Positions 7,963 through 15,151 of a DNA stretch of 64,000 nucleotides are shown one piece after another. The position numbers and the translations under genes are program-made. Below the pieces are notes generated by a model. The model was not told where the DNA came from. It saw nothing but the letters and a program-made list of their open reading frames with translations, and did no database searches. This DNA comes from Marinomonas primoryensis (GTDB lineage Bacteria > Pseudomonadota > Gammaproteobacteria > Pseudomonadales > Marinomonadaceae). Location of the stretch: NCBI RefSeq assembly GCF_013372285.1, contig NZ_CP054301.1, forward strand, positions 2,473,001 to 2,537,000. Reading direction: 5' to 3'. Within the stretch, counting starts at the first letter, position 1, and each line of letters opens with the position of its first letter.

Positions 7963-8002
7963 ACCTAACAGTTTAATAGTGCGCATGCGCGTTTAGACAT
8001 TT
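7963..8002 (-). other. attI-like integration site
   Basis: The first cassette joins at GTTAGGT (7963-7969, minus strand), preceded by TTAAACT rather than by a GCGTTAG attC end. The flank has no attC palindrome. Upstream, GCATGCGCGTT with a following CATTT occurs at 7983 and again at 8087 (17 of 20 bases match), and GCGCGTT recurs near 8115. Direct repeats next to the core resemble the integrase-binding repeats of attI sites. The position between the cassette array and the divergent integrase remnant is exactly where attI belongs. Confidence 0.5.
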
Positions 8003-8036
8003 CGTAAAGCCTCTAAATATCATCATAAAACTATGA

Positions 8037-8066
8037 ATAATAAGAACTTTATTAAGCTATTAACAA
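8037..8066 (-). promoter_or_regulatory. Candidate cassette promoter (Pc)
   Basis: On the minus strand TTGTTA is followed after 18 bases by TATTAT, reading toward the cassettes about 80 bases before the first gene. In integrons the cassette promoter lies here, near attI. No transcription evidence is available. Confidence 0.4.
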
Positions 8067-8228
8067 AACCTAAAACTGGAAAAAAAGCATGCGCGTTATG
8101 TCATTTGTCCACAGCGCGTTATTTCGGCTGCTGATATTCTTATTCATTGATACTAAAAGACTTTTTTATAATCCACCAGTACAAACGCGCAAAAGTGTGA
8201 TGATTTTTTAGACAAAGCAAGCCAGAAA

Positions 8229-8265
8229 TTGGCAACCAAAAAAAATAAACTATATATTTGTACAG
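8229..8265 (+). promoter_or_regulatory. Integrase promoter with overlapping LexA box
   Basis: TTGGCA (8229-8234) and TATATT (8253-8258) are 18 bases apart. A LexA-type box CTAT-N8-ACAG spans 8250-8265 and overlaps the -10 element; the consensus is CTGT-N8-ACAG, so one half-site base differs. SOS control of integrase genes by LexA is well established, and this site stands 30 bases before the integrase remnant. Confidence 0.55.
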
Positions 8266-8295
8266 TCATCGTCAATTATCCACAAGGAGTGAGTG

Positions 8296-8361
8296 ATGTC
8301 TTCTAGCCCTTTTTTCAATTTTATTCGCCATGAGATATGGCTACGCAGTTATTACTATTAG
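8296..8361 (+). pseudogene. intI: Integron integrase (intI) remnant, N-terminal 21 codons
   Basis: An ATG at 8296 has an excellent ribosome site (AAGGAG, six bases upstream). The 21-residue peptide carries SPF-x3-IR-x-E-x2-LR-x-Y, which matches the N-terminal signature of integron tyrosine recombinases (SPFL-x-SIR-x-E-x-RLRGYS in common members). The frame ends at TAG 8359-8361, just where the family would continue into the KTEKTY helix, and no later part of an integrase can be found downstream. Opposite orientation to the cassettes, a LexA-box promoter and an attI-like site support the call. The downstream DNA has been replaced by a repeat cluster. Confidence 0.65.
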
Positions 8362-8369
8362 ACGACATA

Positions 8370-8410
8370 CGCCTGATTACGGTCGTTCCTCCCTTATACA
8401 GGCCTACAAG
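8370..8410. repeat. Repeat A, copy 1
   Basis: A roughly 40-base unit beginning CGCCTGATTACGGTCG and ending GGCCTACAAG. It recurs at 8619 and 8857 with only a few changes. It begins about 20 bases after the integrase remnant loses similarity to its family. Confidence 0.7.
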
Positions 8411-8464
8411 TTTCGAGGAAAAATGCCGTTTGGTTGAGTTTGGGTGTTCTCGAATATAGGCCGA

Positions 8465-8531
8465 GAAGTCACAAAGTAATAACCCCACCCTCGCCCTCCC
8501 CTTGGAAGACATAAGGGGTGGGAATAATTAC
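8465..8531. repeat. Repeat B, copy 1 (67 bases, hairpin-forming)
   Basis: Begins GAAGTCACAAAGTAATAA and ends GGGAATAATTAC. It is 67 bases and differs from copy 2 at 8762 by one base (T or A in the GGGG-x-GGG tract). The inner stem CCCTCCCCTT / AAGGGGTGGG closes a nine-base loop with one mismatch; outer GTAATAA and AATAATTAC ends also pair. Confidence 0.75.
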
Positions 8532-8581
8532 GTTGTCGGCCTAAAGGCTCGACCTAAATTTCAGGGTCGAAGACTGTTTTA

Positions 8582-8600
8582 GCGTTTCGATGAGGCAGGC
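8582..8600. repeat. Repeat D, copy 1
   Basis: The 19-base GCGTTTCGATGAGGCAGGC recurs at 8683 with one change (C to T). It abuts the C module. Confidence 0.55.
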
Positions 8601-8657
8601 TGTGGCTGCGAGTCTTAGCGCCTGATTACGGTCGTTCCTCCCTCATGCAGGCCTATA
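8598..8657. repeat. Repeat C+A, copy 2 of A
   Basis: A C module (GGCTGTGGCTGCGAGTCTT) is joined directly to an A module starting at 8619. The same C+A join occurs at 8835-8897, so C and A travel as one composite unit. Confidence 0.7.
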
Positions 8658-8682
8658 ATTGAAGGTCGTGGAAAGTTATGTG

Positions 8683-8701
8683 GCGTTTCGATGAGGTAGG
8701 C
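8683..8701. repeat. Repeat D, copy 2
   Basis: Second copy of the GCGTTTCGATGAGG unit, here followed by unrelated sequence before repeat B copy 2. Confidence 0.5.
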
Positions 8702-8761
8702 GTTTAGTTTCGAATAGAAACGCCATATGACTTGGAGCAAGGTGATAAAAATAAGGGCGGC

Positions 8762-8828
8762 GAAGTCACAAAGTAATAACCCCACCCTCGCCCTCCCCTT
8801 GGAAGACATAAGGGGAGGGAATAATTAC
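8762..8828. repeat. Repeat B, copy 2 (67 bases, hairpin-forming)
   Basis: Same unit as 8465-8531. In this copy the inner stem CCCTCCCCTT (8791-8800) pairs perfectly with AAGGGGAGGG (8810-8819) around a nine-base loop. Confidence 0.75.
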
Positions 8829-8834
8829 TAGGCT

Positions 8835-8897
8835 GGCTGTGGCTGCGAGTCTTTAACGCCTGATTACGGTCGTTCCTCCCTCATGCAGTCCTACAAG
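8835..8897. repeat. Repeat C+A, copy 3 of A
   Basis: C module at 8835-8856 followed directly by A module from 8857. The A copy ends CAGTCCTACAAG, one base different from copy 1. Confidence 0.7.
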
Positions 8898-8937
8898 ATA
8901 AGTTGGTGTTCAACAATTTTAGATGTGTCTTTGCCAC

Positions 8938-8979
8938 AAAAAAGAGCCCCATTATTTTCCGCAAAGAAGATATGGGGCC
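8938..8979 (-). terminator. Rho-independent terminator of the 9004-9264 gene
   Basis: On the minus strand GCCCCAT pairs with ATGGGGC across a roughly 20-base loop and is followed by TCTTTTTT. It lies about 25 bases after the stop codon. Confidence 0.65.
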
Positions 8980-9003
8980 CAAATAAGACCAAGAACACTA
9001 CCA

Positions 9004-9264
9004 TTAATGATGGACTGGTTTCGGCTTAGCCGTTTCGCGCATTCGTTTACGATGTTCGATAAATTCATCACTCAACATATAATGCCCATGCTCAGTGTGA
9101 GCAAGTGCTCCTCTGTTGACCAGTGCGTCTAACGTTTTGGGCAACACCTTTTGACGACGCTCTCCTTTTATAAAATAAAATTGTTCACCTAATTGAATCA
9201 ATTTAAAACCAGATTCTAAATAGCCAACACATAGATTTTGAGTTGGCGTTAACTTGAGTTTCAT
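9004..9264 (-). CDS. Unknown 86-residue protein
   Basis: I do not recognise the family. ATG at 9264 is chosen because GAGGTGG lies seven bases upstream; an open frame continues to 9333 without a ribosome site. The protein is basic at both ends, with a compact middle (CVGYLESGFKLIQLGEQFYF) and a segment KVLPKTLDALVNRGALAH that resembles a small winged-helix recognition region, so a DNA-binding role is possible but unproven. The C-terminus is rich in Lys/Pro/His. It is followed by its own terminator and stands alone between the repeat cluster and purU. Confidence 0.5.
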   Translation of the reverse strand: MKLKLTPTQNLCVGYLESGFKLIQLGEQFYFIKGERRQKVLPKTLDALVNRGALAHTEHGHYMLSDEFIEHRKRMRETAKPKPVHH

Positions 9265-9392
9265 AATCCACCTCACCAAGCCGTCTCTTTTTTGATCACT
9301 GTCATTAACTATAGACACTTTTTCCAATAACAAAAATTTTACGCCGCCAAGATTACAAAAAGATAAGAAACAATAAAAAACCTAACAGACAC

Positions 9393-9420
9393 AAAAAAGG
9401 GAAGGCACAAGCCTTCCCTT
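9393..9420 (-). terminator. purU terminator
   Basis: AAGGGAAGGC and GCCTTCCCTT form a ten-base stem with a four-base loop; on the minus strand the stem runs into TTTTTT, 27 bases after the purU stop. Confidence 0.8.
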
Positions 9421-9446
9421 TAAATAACACTTGTAAAAAAAGAGTA

Positions 9447-10307
9447 TTATTCGGCGAACACCACGGTTTTATTGCCGTGAACAAGCACTCGATCTTCTAA
9501 GTGATAGCGTAAACCACGGGACAGTACGAGTTTCTCAATGTCCTTTCCTAAGCGCACCATGTCTTCTGCAGCGTGACTATGACGTACACGAATGACGTCT
9601 TGCTCAATAATTGGTCCAGCGTCTAAATCCGCCGTCACGTAATGACAGGTTGCACCGATCAGCTTAACGCCACGAACCGCCGCCTGATGATAAGGCTTTG
9701 CGCCAATAAAAGACGGTAAGAAACTGTGGTGAATATTAATGACTCGATGACGATACTTTTCACACAAATATTCTGGGAAAATTTGCATATAACGAGCTAA
9801 CACAATAGCGTCCGCTTGTGCGTCATCGATACACGCTTCAATTTGCTGAAACGCGGGCATCTTATTTTCTTTTGGTACAGGTATGCAGTGATATGGAATT
9901 TTATACCACTCAACCATGGAGCGAAGCGCTTCGTGGTTAGCAATCACGCCAACAATTTCGCAGTTCAATTCACCCGTGTGCCAGCGATGCATGATGTCAT
10001 TAAGACAATGAGATTCTTTGGTCGCCATCAGTATCACTTTAGGACGATCTTCGCTGTCTTTAACATACCAGCGCATATTAAATTCTTCCGCGATAGACGC
10101 AAACTCTTCCCGAAAGGTTTCAACCGTAATCTTAAGACTTTCTGCGTCAATATCATGACGCATAAAGAACCACTTCTGCTCGATGTCTGTGTGATGGCTG
10201 GCCTCAATGATAGAGCCTTGGCGCTCATTCAAGAACTGGCTCACCGCCGCCACAATCCCCACTCTGTCAGGACAACTAATAACCAGACGAAATGTTTTTT
10301 TTCTCAT
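9447..10307 (-). CDS. purU: Formyltetrahydrofolate deformylase
   Basis: Hydrolyses 10-formyl-tetrahydrofolate to formate and tetrahydrofolate, supplying formate for PurT and balancing one-carbon pools in the cytoplasm. The 286-residue protein has an N-terminal ACT domain (residues 1-80, from FRLVISCPDRVGIVAAVS) and a formyltransferase catalytic domain with INIHHSFLPSF (Asn-His-His) and DLDAGPIIEQD (catalytic Asp), the expected order. The length fits the family (about 280). ATG 10307 is preferred; an upstream TTG at 10358 would add 17 residues absent from the family. It is monocistronic and has its own terminator. Confidence 0.93.
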   Translation of the reverse strand: MRKKTFRLVISCPDRVGIVAAVSQFLNERQGSIIEASHHTDIEQKWFFMRHDIDAESLKITVETFREEFASIAEEFNMRWYVKDSEDRPKVILMATKESHCLNDIMHRWHTGELNCEIVGVIANHEALRSMVEWYKIPYHCIPVPKENKMPAFQQIEACIDDAQADAIVLARYMQIFPEYLCEKYRHRVINIHHSFLPSFIGAKPYHQAAVRGVKLIGATCHYVTADLDAGPIIEQDVIRVRHSHAAEDMVRLGKDIEKLVLSRGLRYHLEDRVLVHGNKTVVFAE

Positions 10308-10406
10308 AGTAAAAACTTCTAAACCTTTAAATTTCAGCAAGTTAAATCGTTCTTTCAACCTGCATTCATACTGTTTTTTTAATTACATCAAATCCACAAT
10401 TTAAGT

Positions 10407-12575
10407 CTAAGACTTGTGCTTAATAACATAACATTGATGAATTTTGCTATTACGATCAAAGTCCGGATCAAAGGTCTCATGAGTAATATTTTTCACTTCG
10501 AACTCTTGCTCTAGATCTGCATCCAAAATAAAGCGACGATAGTTATTCGAAAATATTAACTCTCCGCCTTTTGCCAATCTAGCCATCGCTAAACGCAATA
10601 AATCGCCATGATCACGTTGAATATCTAGCACATCGGCCATTTTTTTCGAGTTTGAAAAAGTCGGAGGGTCCATGAATATCAAATCAAACACATCACGACT
10701 TTGCTTTAACCATTCGATACAGTCAGCGCGCTCAACTTGATGATTACGCTCAGAGAATTCATTTAATTCAATATTACGGCGCGCCCATTCTGTATAGGTA
10801 TTCGACATGTCGACACTTAATGAGCTGCGAGCACCACCTTGACCAGCATGAACGGATGCTGTCGCTGTGTAACAAAAGAGATTTAAGAAACGTTTACCGT
10901 TGGCACGATCTTGAATCAGTTTTCGTACTGGTCGGTGATCCAAAAACAAACCCGTGTCTAGGTAATCTTTTAGATTCACAATGAAATCACAGCCGTATTC
11001 TTCAACGATCATTTCGTGCTTAGACTGGTCTAGTTTTTCATATTGCTCTTTGCCTGATTGACGTTGACGCTGTTTCAAGATCACATTGGATTCTGCGATA
11101 TTTAACGCGGTTGGAATCGCAGACATCACTTCAAATAAACGTTGTTTGGCTTTTTCTGGATCAACACTTTTCGGTGCCTGATATTCCTGTACATGGGCCC
11201 AATCTTGATAGATATCGATCGCCACGGCGTATTCAGGCATGTCTGCATCGTAAACGCGATAACATTGAATTTTGTTGCTATCGACCCATTTTTTCATCTT
11301 TTTAACATTTTTCTGCAGACGATTGGCAAACATCTGAGCACCCGGAGTCATAACCGATTGCGCCACAACGTCTTCTTTAATTCGACCTTCTAACAGTGGG
11401 AAAATATAAGCACGACACTCAATACCACCGTTAATAACACGAGTACTTTTCTCAGGTCGTGCCGGGATTTGACGAGCCAAATGGTCATTGCTGGTCAGCA
11501 TCATAAACTGCCATCCACGCACATGACTGACAACCCATTCACCCAATTGGCGATACAAAGCAATCAGCGCCATTTCGTCACCCATCCGCTCACCGTAAGG
11601 CGGGTTGGTAATCACTAAACCTGGTAATTCTGGATTAATATCAAATTCATGCTCTTGGAAAGGTGTCATTGCAACATCGATCACCCCAACCATGCCTGCA
11701 CGTTTAATGCTTTCACGAGCCGCCGCGATCGCTCTCTGATCACGATCCGTACCTTGAAAGCGCAACCCTAGTTCAGCAGGGTCTTTTTTACGATTTTTAG
11801 CAAAATCCATCAGTTGTTGCCACATACGATGGTCATGCTGTTTCCAGCCCTTAAAGCCCCAGTATTGACGCCCTAACCCCGGCGCAATATCCAAAGACAT
11901 CATCGCGGCTTCCACCAAGAAAGTCGCGGAACCACACATAGGATCAATCAATTGCGTTAAACCGCAATCTCTTCCCCAGCCAGCACGCATCAATAGGCCG
12001 GCCGCGAGGTTTTCTTTCAGTGGCGCCATACTGCCTTGTTGACGATAACCACGGCGATGCATACTTTCGCCCGATAAATCGATGCTTACCGTGACAACTT
12101 CACGTTTAATACGCAAAGCGATACGCACATCTGGCTGCTCTTTTTGAACATTTGGGCGCTCACCAGATAGCTCAACGAAATAGTCAGCAATCGCATCTTT
12201 GGCACGCACCGCACCAAACTGAGTATTGCGAATATGATGATTAGTACCGTGGCAATCAATGGCAATAGTATCGCTTGCTGACATATGATCAGACCACTTA
12301 ATCGCCTTCACACCGTCATAAAGTTCATCGGCTGAATCGATTTTAAAGTTCGCGATCGGCAGCATCACTCGGGTTGCAACACGAGACCAAAGACACGCTT
12401 TATACATGCCTTCTAAATCGGTGGTTAATTTAACCTGCCCTTCGCCAAAACGGGTTTGTGTTAGGCCTTCATCATGCAGTTCTTTTTCTAAGACATTTTC
12501 CAATCCAAGAGGACAGGTTATCTCTAATGCGTAAACCTGACTTGCTGAATCCGTTGTCTGTAATATAGTGCTCAT
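10407..12575 (-). CDS. rlmL: Bifunctional 23S rRNA methyltransferase RlmKL (m2G2445 / m7G2069)
   Basis: Methylates two guanines of 23S rRNA during ribosome assembly. The 722-residue protein has the fused architecture: an N-terminal THUMP region (about 45-155), an RlmL methyltransferase with LVITNPPYGERM as catalytic motif IV near residue 310, and a C-terminal RlmK Rossmann domain with FLNLFCYTATASVHAG and LIFMDPPTFSNSK. Length is close to that of E. coli (702). ATG 12575 gives the expected N-terminus (a YALEITCPLGLENVLEKEL stretch follows); its ribosome site is weak. It stands in a minus-strand run between pyrD and purU, with about 100 bases on either side. Confidence 0.95.
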   Translation of the reverse strand: MSTILQTTDSASQVYALEITCPLGLENVLEKELHDEGLTQTRFGEGQVKLTTDLEGMYKACLWSRVATRVMLPIANFKIDSADELYDGVKAIKWSDHMSASDTIAIDCHGTNHHIRNTQFGAVRAKDAIADYFVELSGERPNVQKEQPDVRIALRIKREVVTVSIDLSGESMHRRGYRQQGSMAPLKENLAAGLLMRAGWGRDCGLTQLIDPMCGSATFLVEAAMMSLDIAPGLGRQYWGFKGWKQHDHRMWQQLMDFAKNRKKDPAELGLRFQGTDRDQRAIAAARESIKRAGMVGVIDVAMTPFQEHEFDINPELPGLVITNPPYGERMGDEMALIALYRQLGEWVVSHVRGWQFMMLTSNDHLARQIPARPEKSTRVINGGIECRAYIFPLLEGRIKEDVVAQSVMTPGAQMFANRLQKNVKKMKKWVDSNKIQCYRVYDADMPEYAVAIDIYQDWAHVQEYQAPKSVDPEKAKQRLFEVMSAIPTALNIAESNVILKQRQRQSGKEQYEKLDQSKHEMIVEEYGCDFIVNLKDYLDTGLFLDHRPVRKLIQDRANGKRFLNLFCYTATASVHAGQGGARSSLSVDMSNTYTEWARRNIELNEFSERNHQVERADCIEWLKQSRDVFDLIFMDPPTFSNSKKMADVLDIQRDHGDLLRLAMARLAKGGELIFSNNYRRFILDADLEQEFEVKNITHETFDPDFDRNSKIHQCYVIKHKS

Positions 12576-12615
12576 TTTAAAATTACTTTTTTAAATTTGA
12601 ATGAATATTCGATAT

Positions 12616-12643
12616 AAAAAGAAGGCGGAATCATTTTCCGCCT
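12616..12643 (-). terminator. pyrD terminator
   Basis: AGGCGGAA and TTCCGCCT form an eight-base stem with a five-base loop; on the minus strand it is followed by a T-rich run. It lies about 50 bases after the pyrD stop. Confidence 0.65.
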
Positions 12644-12690
12644 GCCACACAAGGCGCCCACTGGACACCTTGTTTTTCAATTCGATCTGT

Positions 12691-13731
12691 TTAAATGCCT
12701 AAATCAAGCTCTCGATAATAAGCGTCTGTGCTTGCTATCGCTTCTTTAATCAATTCTGGACCCTGATAAATCAAGCCAGAATAAATTTGTACCAATCTCG
12801 CACCAGCCTGAAGTTTTTCAACCGCATCCGCGCCACTTGAAATACCACCTACACCTATAATAGGTAATGTGTCTTTCAAATGCTCCGCTAACACTTTAAC
12901 CACATGAGTCGATGCGTCACGTACTGGCGCGCCGCTCAGCCCACCAGCTTCTTTTTCAAACTGGTGGCCTAAAACAGCATCACGAGACAGCGTCGTATTG
13001 GTTGCAATAATACCATCAACACCCTGTTCTACTAATGTATCGGCGACCATTTTAATTTCATCATCACTCATATCTGGCGCAATTTTTACGGCCAATGGAA
13101 CACGCTTACCATGTTCTGCTTCATAACGATCTCGAGCCGCCACCAGCGGCGCAATTAATTGCGCCAAGCTTTCTCCAAATTGAAGACTGCGTAACCCAGG
13201 TGTATTCGGCGAGCTGATGTTTGCCGTAATATAATCGGCGTAAGGAATAACCGTTTCTAAGCACGTTAAATAATCCGCCGCGGCATCTTCCACAGACGTG
13301 GTTAGGTTTTTACCAATATTCACACCCAATATACCCGGATAACGATGAGACTTTATCCGTGATACTAAATGATCCACGCCTTTGTTGTTAAAGCCCATGC
13401 GATTGATAATCGCATCATGCTCAGGTAACCGAAAAAGACGTGGCTTAGGATTACCAGCCTGCCCTTTAGGCGTCACGGTTCCGACTTCTACAAAACCGAA
13501 ACCTAAAGCCCCTAATGCTTCAAAAGCGTCTGCATTCTTATCCAATCCAGCCGCTAAACCCACTGCATTGGGAAAACGCAAACCCATCACATCAACGGGC
13601 TTCGTAGATGGTAATCCACCTAAAAGCTTATTCAAACCCAATCGACTGCTTGCTGCAAGAAGATCCAATGACAATTCATGAGACACTTCTGGGTCTAATT
13701 TAAAAAGTAACGAGCGAGCAAGTTGGTACAT
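12691..13731 (-). CDS. pyrD: Dihydroorotate dehydrogenase (quinone), class 2
   Basis: Oxidises dihydroorotate to orotate in pyrimidine synthesis, passing electrons to membrane quinone. The 346-residue protein has the class 2 membrane-associated N-terminal helix ([18 protein letters not shown]), FMN-binding motifs [11 protein letters not shown] and VGGISSG, and the catalytic serine segment [15 protein letters not shown] 13731 is chosen: GGAG lies eight bases upstream and the N-terminus then matches the family; a longer frame to 13806 is not conserved. The DUF2835 gene ends 52 bases upstream on the same strand. Confidence 0.95.
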   Translation of the reverse strand: MYQLARSLLFKLDPEVSHELSLDLLAASSRLGLNKLLGGLPSTKPVDVMGLRFPNAVGLAAGLDKNADAFEALGALGFGFVEVGTVTPKGQAGNPKPRLFRLPEHDAIINRMGFNNKGVDHLVSRIKSHRYPGILGVNIGKNLTTSVEDAAADYLTCLETVIPYADYITANISSPNTPGLRSLQFGESLAQLIAPLVAARDRYEAEHGKRVPLAVKIAPDMSDDEIKMVADTLVEQGVDGIIATNTTLSRDAVLGHQFEKEAGGLSGAPVRDASTHVVKVLAEHLKDTLPIIGVGGISSGADAVEKLQAGARLVQIYSGLIYQGPELIKEAIASTDAYYRELDLGI

Positions 13732-13783
13732 AGTTAGGGCTCCTAGACAATTGAGATTAGGTGAATGCTGTATCTTAGCTGTG

Positions 13784-14005
13784 CTATCGAATTTGAGTGA
13801 CGCCAATCAATTTATTCATGTCATCAAACTCTACTTCAAACACACCGTAGATCCCTTGGTGCGTTACAAAGCGCTGAAAGGCGGACAAAGGCAACTGTAC
13901 TTTACGTCCATCTAGGCTACTCGCGACTAGATTTTTCGCTGAACCAGCATACATAGCCTCATATTTAAAAGCGGGCAAAGCCACATTTAAAACCACTTTT
14001 GCCAT
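13784..14005 (-). CDS. DUF2835 family protein
   Basis: A 73-residue protein of the DUF2835 family, recognised from the pattern [18 protein letters not shown]...[36 protein letters not shown] (split here for brevity). The family has no known function. It is likely a small beta-rich cytoplasmic protein. It is divergent from the moxR gene (129 bases between) and upstream of pyrD on the same strand, so the two may be co-transcribed. Confidence 0.7.
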   Translation of the reverse strand: MAKVVLNVALPAFKYEAMYAGSAKNLVASSLDGRKVQLPLSAFQRFVTHQGIYGVFEVEFDDMNKLIGVTQIR

Positions 14006-14093
14006 TTTTTCTTCCTGTGCTTACATTACCCTTACAGATATCACTCTGTGCGTAAAGATTTGAATCCGATAAGATGAAGACTATTATATTGCG

Positions 14094-14121
14094 TTGACAC
14101 TTTTTTTGACAGAAGTATAAG
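14094..14121 (+). promoter_or_regulatory. Promoter of the moxR-bat operon
   Basis: TTGACA and TATAAG are 16 bases apart. Transcription would begin near 14127, only about eight bases before the moxR ATG, so the leader is very short. Confidence 0.6.
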
Positions 14122-14134
14122 GAATCTAGGTTCG

Positions 14135-15103
14135 ATGGTAGCTGTAATTGAACAATTAAAAGACCACCTAAATCGCGCCGTCGTCGGCCAACCAGACTTA
14201 ACCCATGAATTACTCGTCGCATTAATTGCGAATGGTCATGTGTTGCTAGAAGGGCCACCAGGTATCGCAAAAACCACCGCCGCCAAAGCGTTGGCCAGTG
14301 CCATCGACAGCCGTTTCCAACGTATTCAATTTACCCCTGATTTATTACCCGGCGACGTTACGGGTTCCGATATTTACCAACAAGAAACCGGACAGTTCAG
14401 TTTCATCCCTGGCCCTATCATGAACGATATCGTGCTGGCCGACGAGATCAACCGCGCGCCTGCCAAAGTACAATCTGCGTTATTAGAAGCCATGGGCGAA
14501 AGACAAGTTACAGTGGGCAACCATAGCTACACTTTATCGGATTTGTTCTTTGTTATTGCGACACAAAACCCGATTGAGCAAGAAGGGACGTATCCGTTAC
14601 CAGAAGCCCAACTTGATCGTTTTATGATGAAGATTAACCTTGGTTATCCAAGTGCCGCTAGCGAACTAGAAGTACTAAGATTAGTGCGACAACAGGATCT
14701 TCATAAAACATCCGTAAGTACCTCTCAGCCCTTATGTAAACCAAGTGATATTTTGGCACTGCAACAAAAAGCCTTGTCCTTATACATGTCGGAAAGTGTC
14801 GAGCAATACATAGTGCAATTGGTCATGGCCACGAGACAGCCTGAGCTTTATTTAGGCGATGCAGGTAAAGGAACGAACTTAATTGAGTTTGGCGCTAGCC
14901 CACGCGGCACATTGGCTCTCGATCGTTGCGCACGGGCAAACGCTTTATTGGATGGACGGGACTTTGTAACGCCCGATGATGTGCGTCAAATTGCGTTACC
15001 GGTTTTGCGCCATCGCATCATTACTACCTTTGAAGCCCAAGCCGCCGGGTTATCCGTTGACGATCTATTAAAACGATTGATTAGTCACGTTCCAGCGTTG
15101 TAA
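14135..15103 (+). CDS. MoxR family AAA+ ATPase
   Basis: A 322-residue MoxR-type chaperone ATPase. Walker A GPPGIAKT is at 40-47, Walker B IVLADE at 99-104, and a sensor region ATQNPIEQEGTYPLPEAQLDRF follows. MoxR proteins work with von Willebrand factor A (VWA) proteins to assemble or activate protein or metal complexes, and their operons are linked to stress tolerance (Bat, Bacteroides aerotolerance). It is the first gene of a six-gene operon. AGG five bases upstream serves as ribosome site in a very short leader. Confidence 0.88.
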   Translation: MVAVIEQLKDHLNRAVVGQPDLTHELLVALIANGHVLLEGPPGIAKTTAAKALASAIDSRFQRIQFTPDLLPGDVTGSDIYQQETGQFSFIPGPIMNDIVLADEINRAPAKVQSALLEAMGERQVTVGNHSYTLSDLFFVIATQNPIEQEGTYPLPEAQLDRFMMKINLGYPSAASELEVLRLVRQQDLHKTSVSTSQPLCKPSDILALQQKALSLYMSESVEQYIVQLVMATRQPELYLGDAGKGTNLIEFGASPRGTLALDRCARANALLDGRDFVTPDDVRQIALPVLRHRIITTFEAQAAGLSVDDLLKRLISHVPAL

Positions 15104-15151
15104 CTCAAGGCTCACTAACTCAAAGAACAGCAATACAAGGCCCCCTAAACG

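Larger units (their letters stand above)
3166..8361. mobile_element. Disrupted integron with four cassettes
   Basis: The unit comprises an integrase remnant (plus strand), an attI-like site and four cassettes on the minus strand: unknown protein (7968-7521), SIR2-HerA (7520-4607), DUF4365 (4606-3812) and ParE/Phd toxin-antitoxin (3811 to about 3168). Each cassette begins with TTRRRY-type bases and ends in an attC. With only a truncated integrase, the array is immobile unless an integrase is supplied elsewhere in the genome. It is inserted between the DUF3549 gene and a small unknown gene. Confidence 0.75.

Noticed and set aside
8061..8100. A plus-strand attC (TATTAAC ... GCGTTATG)
   Set aside because: The box ends look similar, but there is almost no internal palindrome, and the sequence is better explained as attI-flanking direct repeats and Pc.
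8321..8809. Two minus-strand open frames sharing the peptide MSSKGRARVGLLLCDF
   Set aside because: The shared peptide is just the translation of repeat B; no ribosome sites, and the frames diverge outside the repeat. They are taken as non-coding.
8370..8897. Possible CRISPR array
   Set aside because: Repeats are of several kinds, irregularly spaced and partly composite; no uniform spacers and no cas genes.
10308..10358. TTG start that would extend PurU by 17 residues
   Set aside because: The extension does not fit the family N-terminus; ATG 10307 does.
12646..12674. Plus-strand terminator (ACAAGG ... CCTTGT, then TTTTT) after pyrD
   Set aside because: The stem has mismatches and no plus-strand gene precedes it; the minus-strand hairpin next to it is the better terminator.
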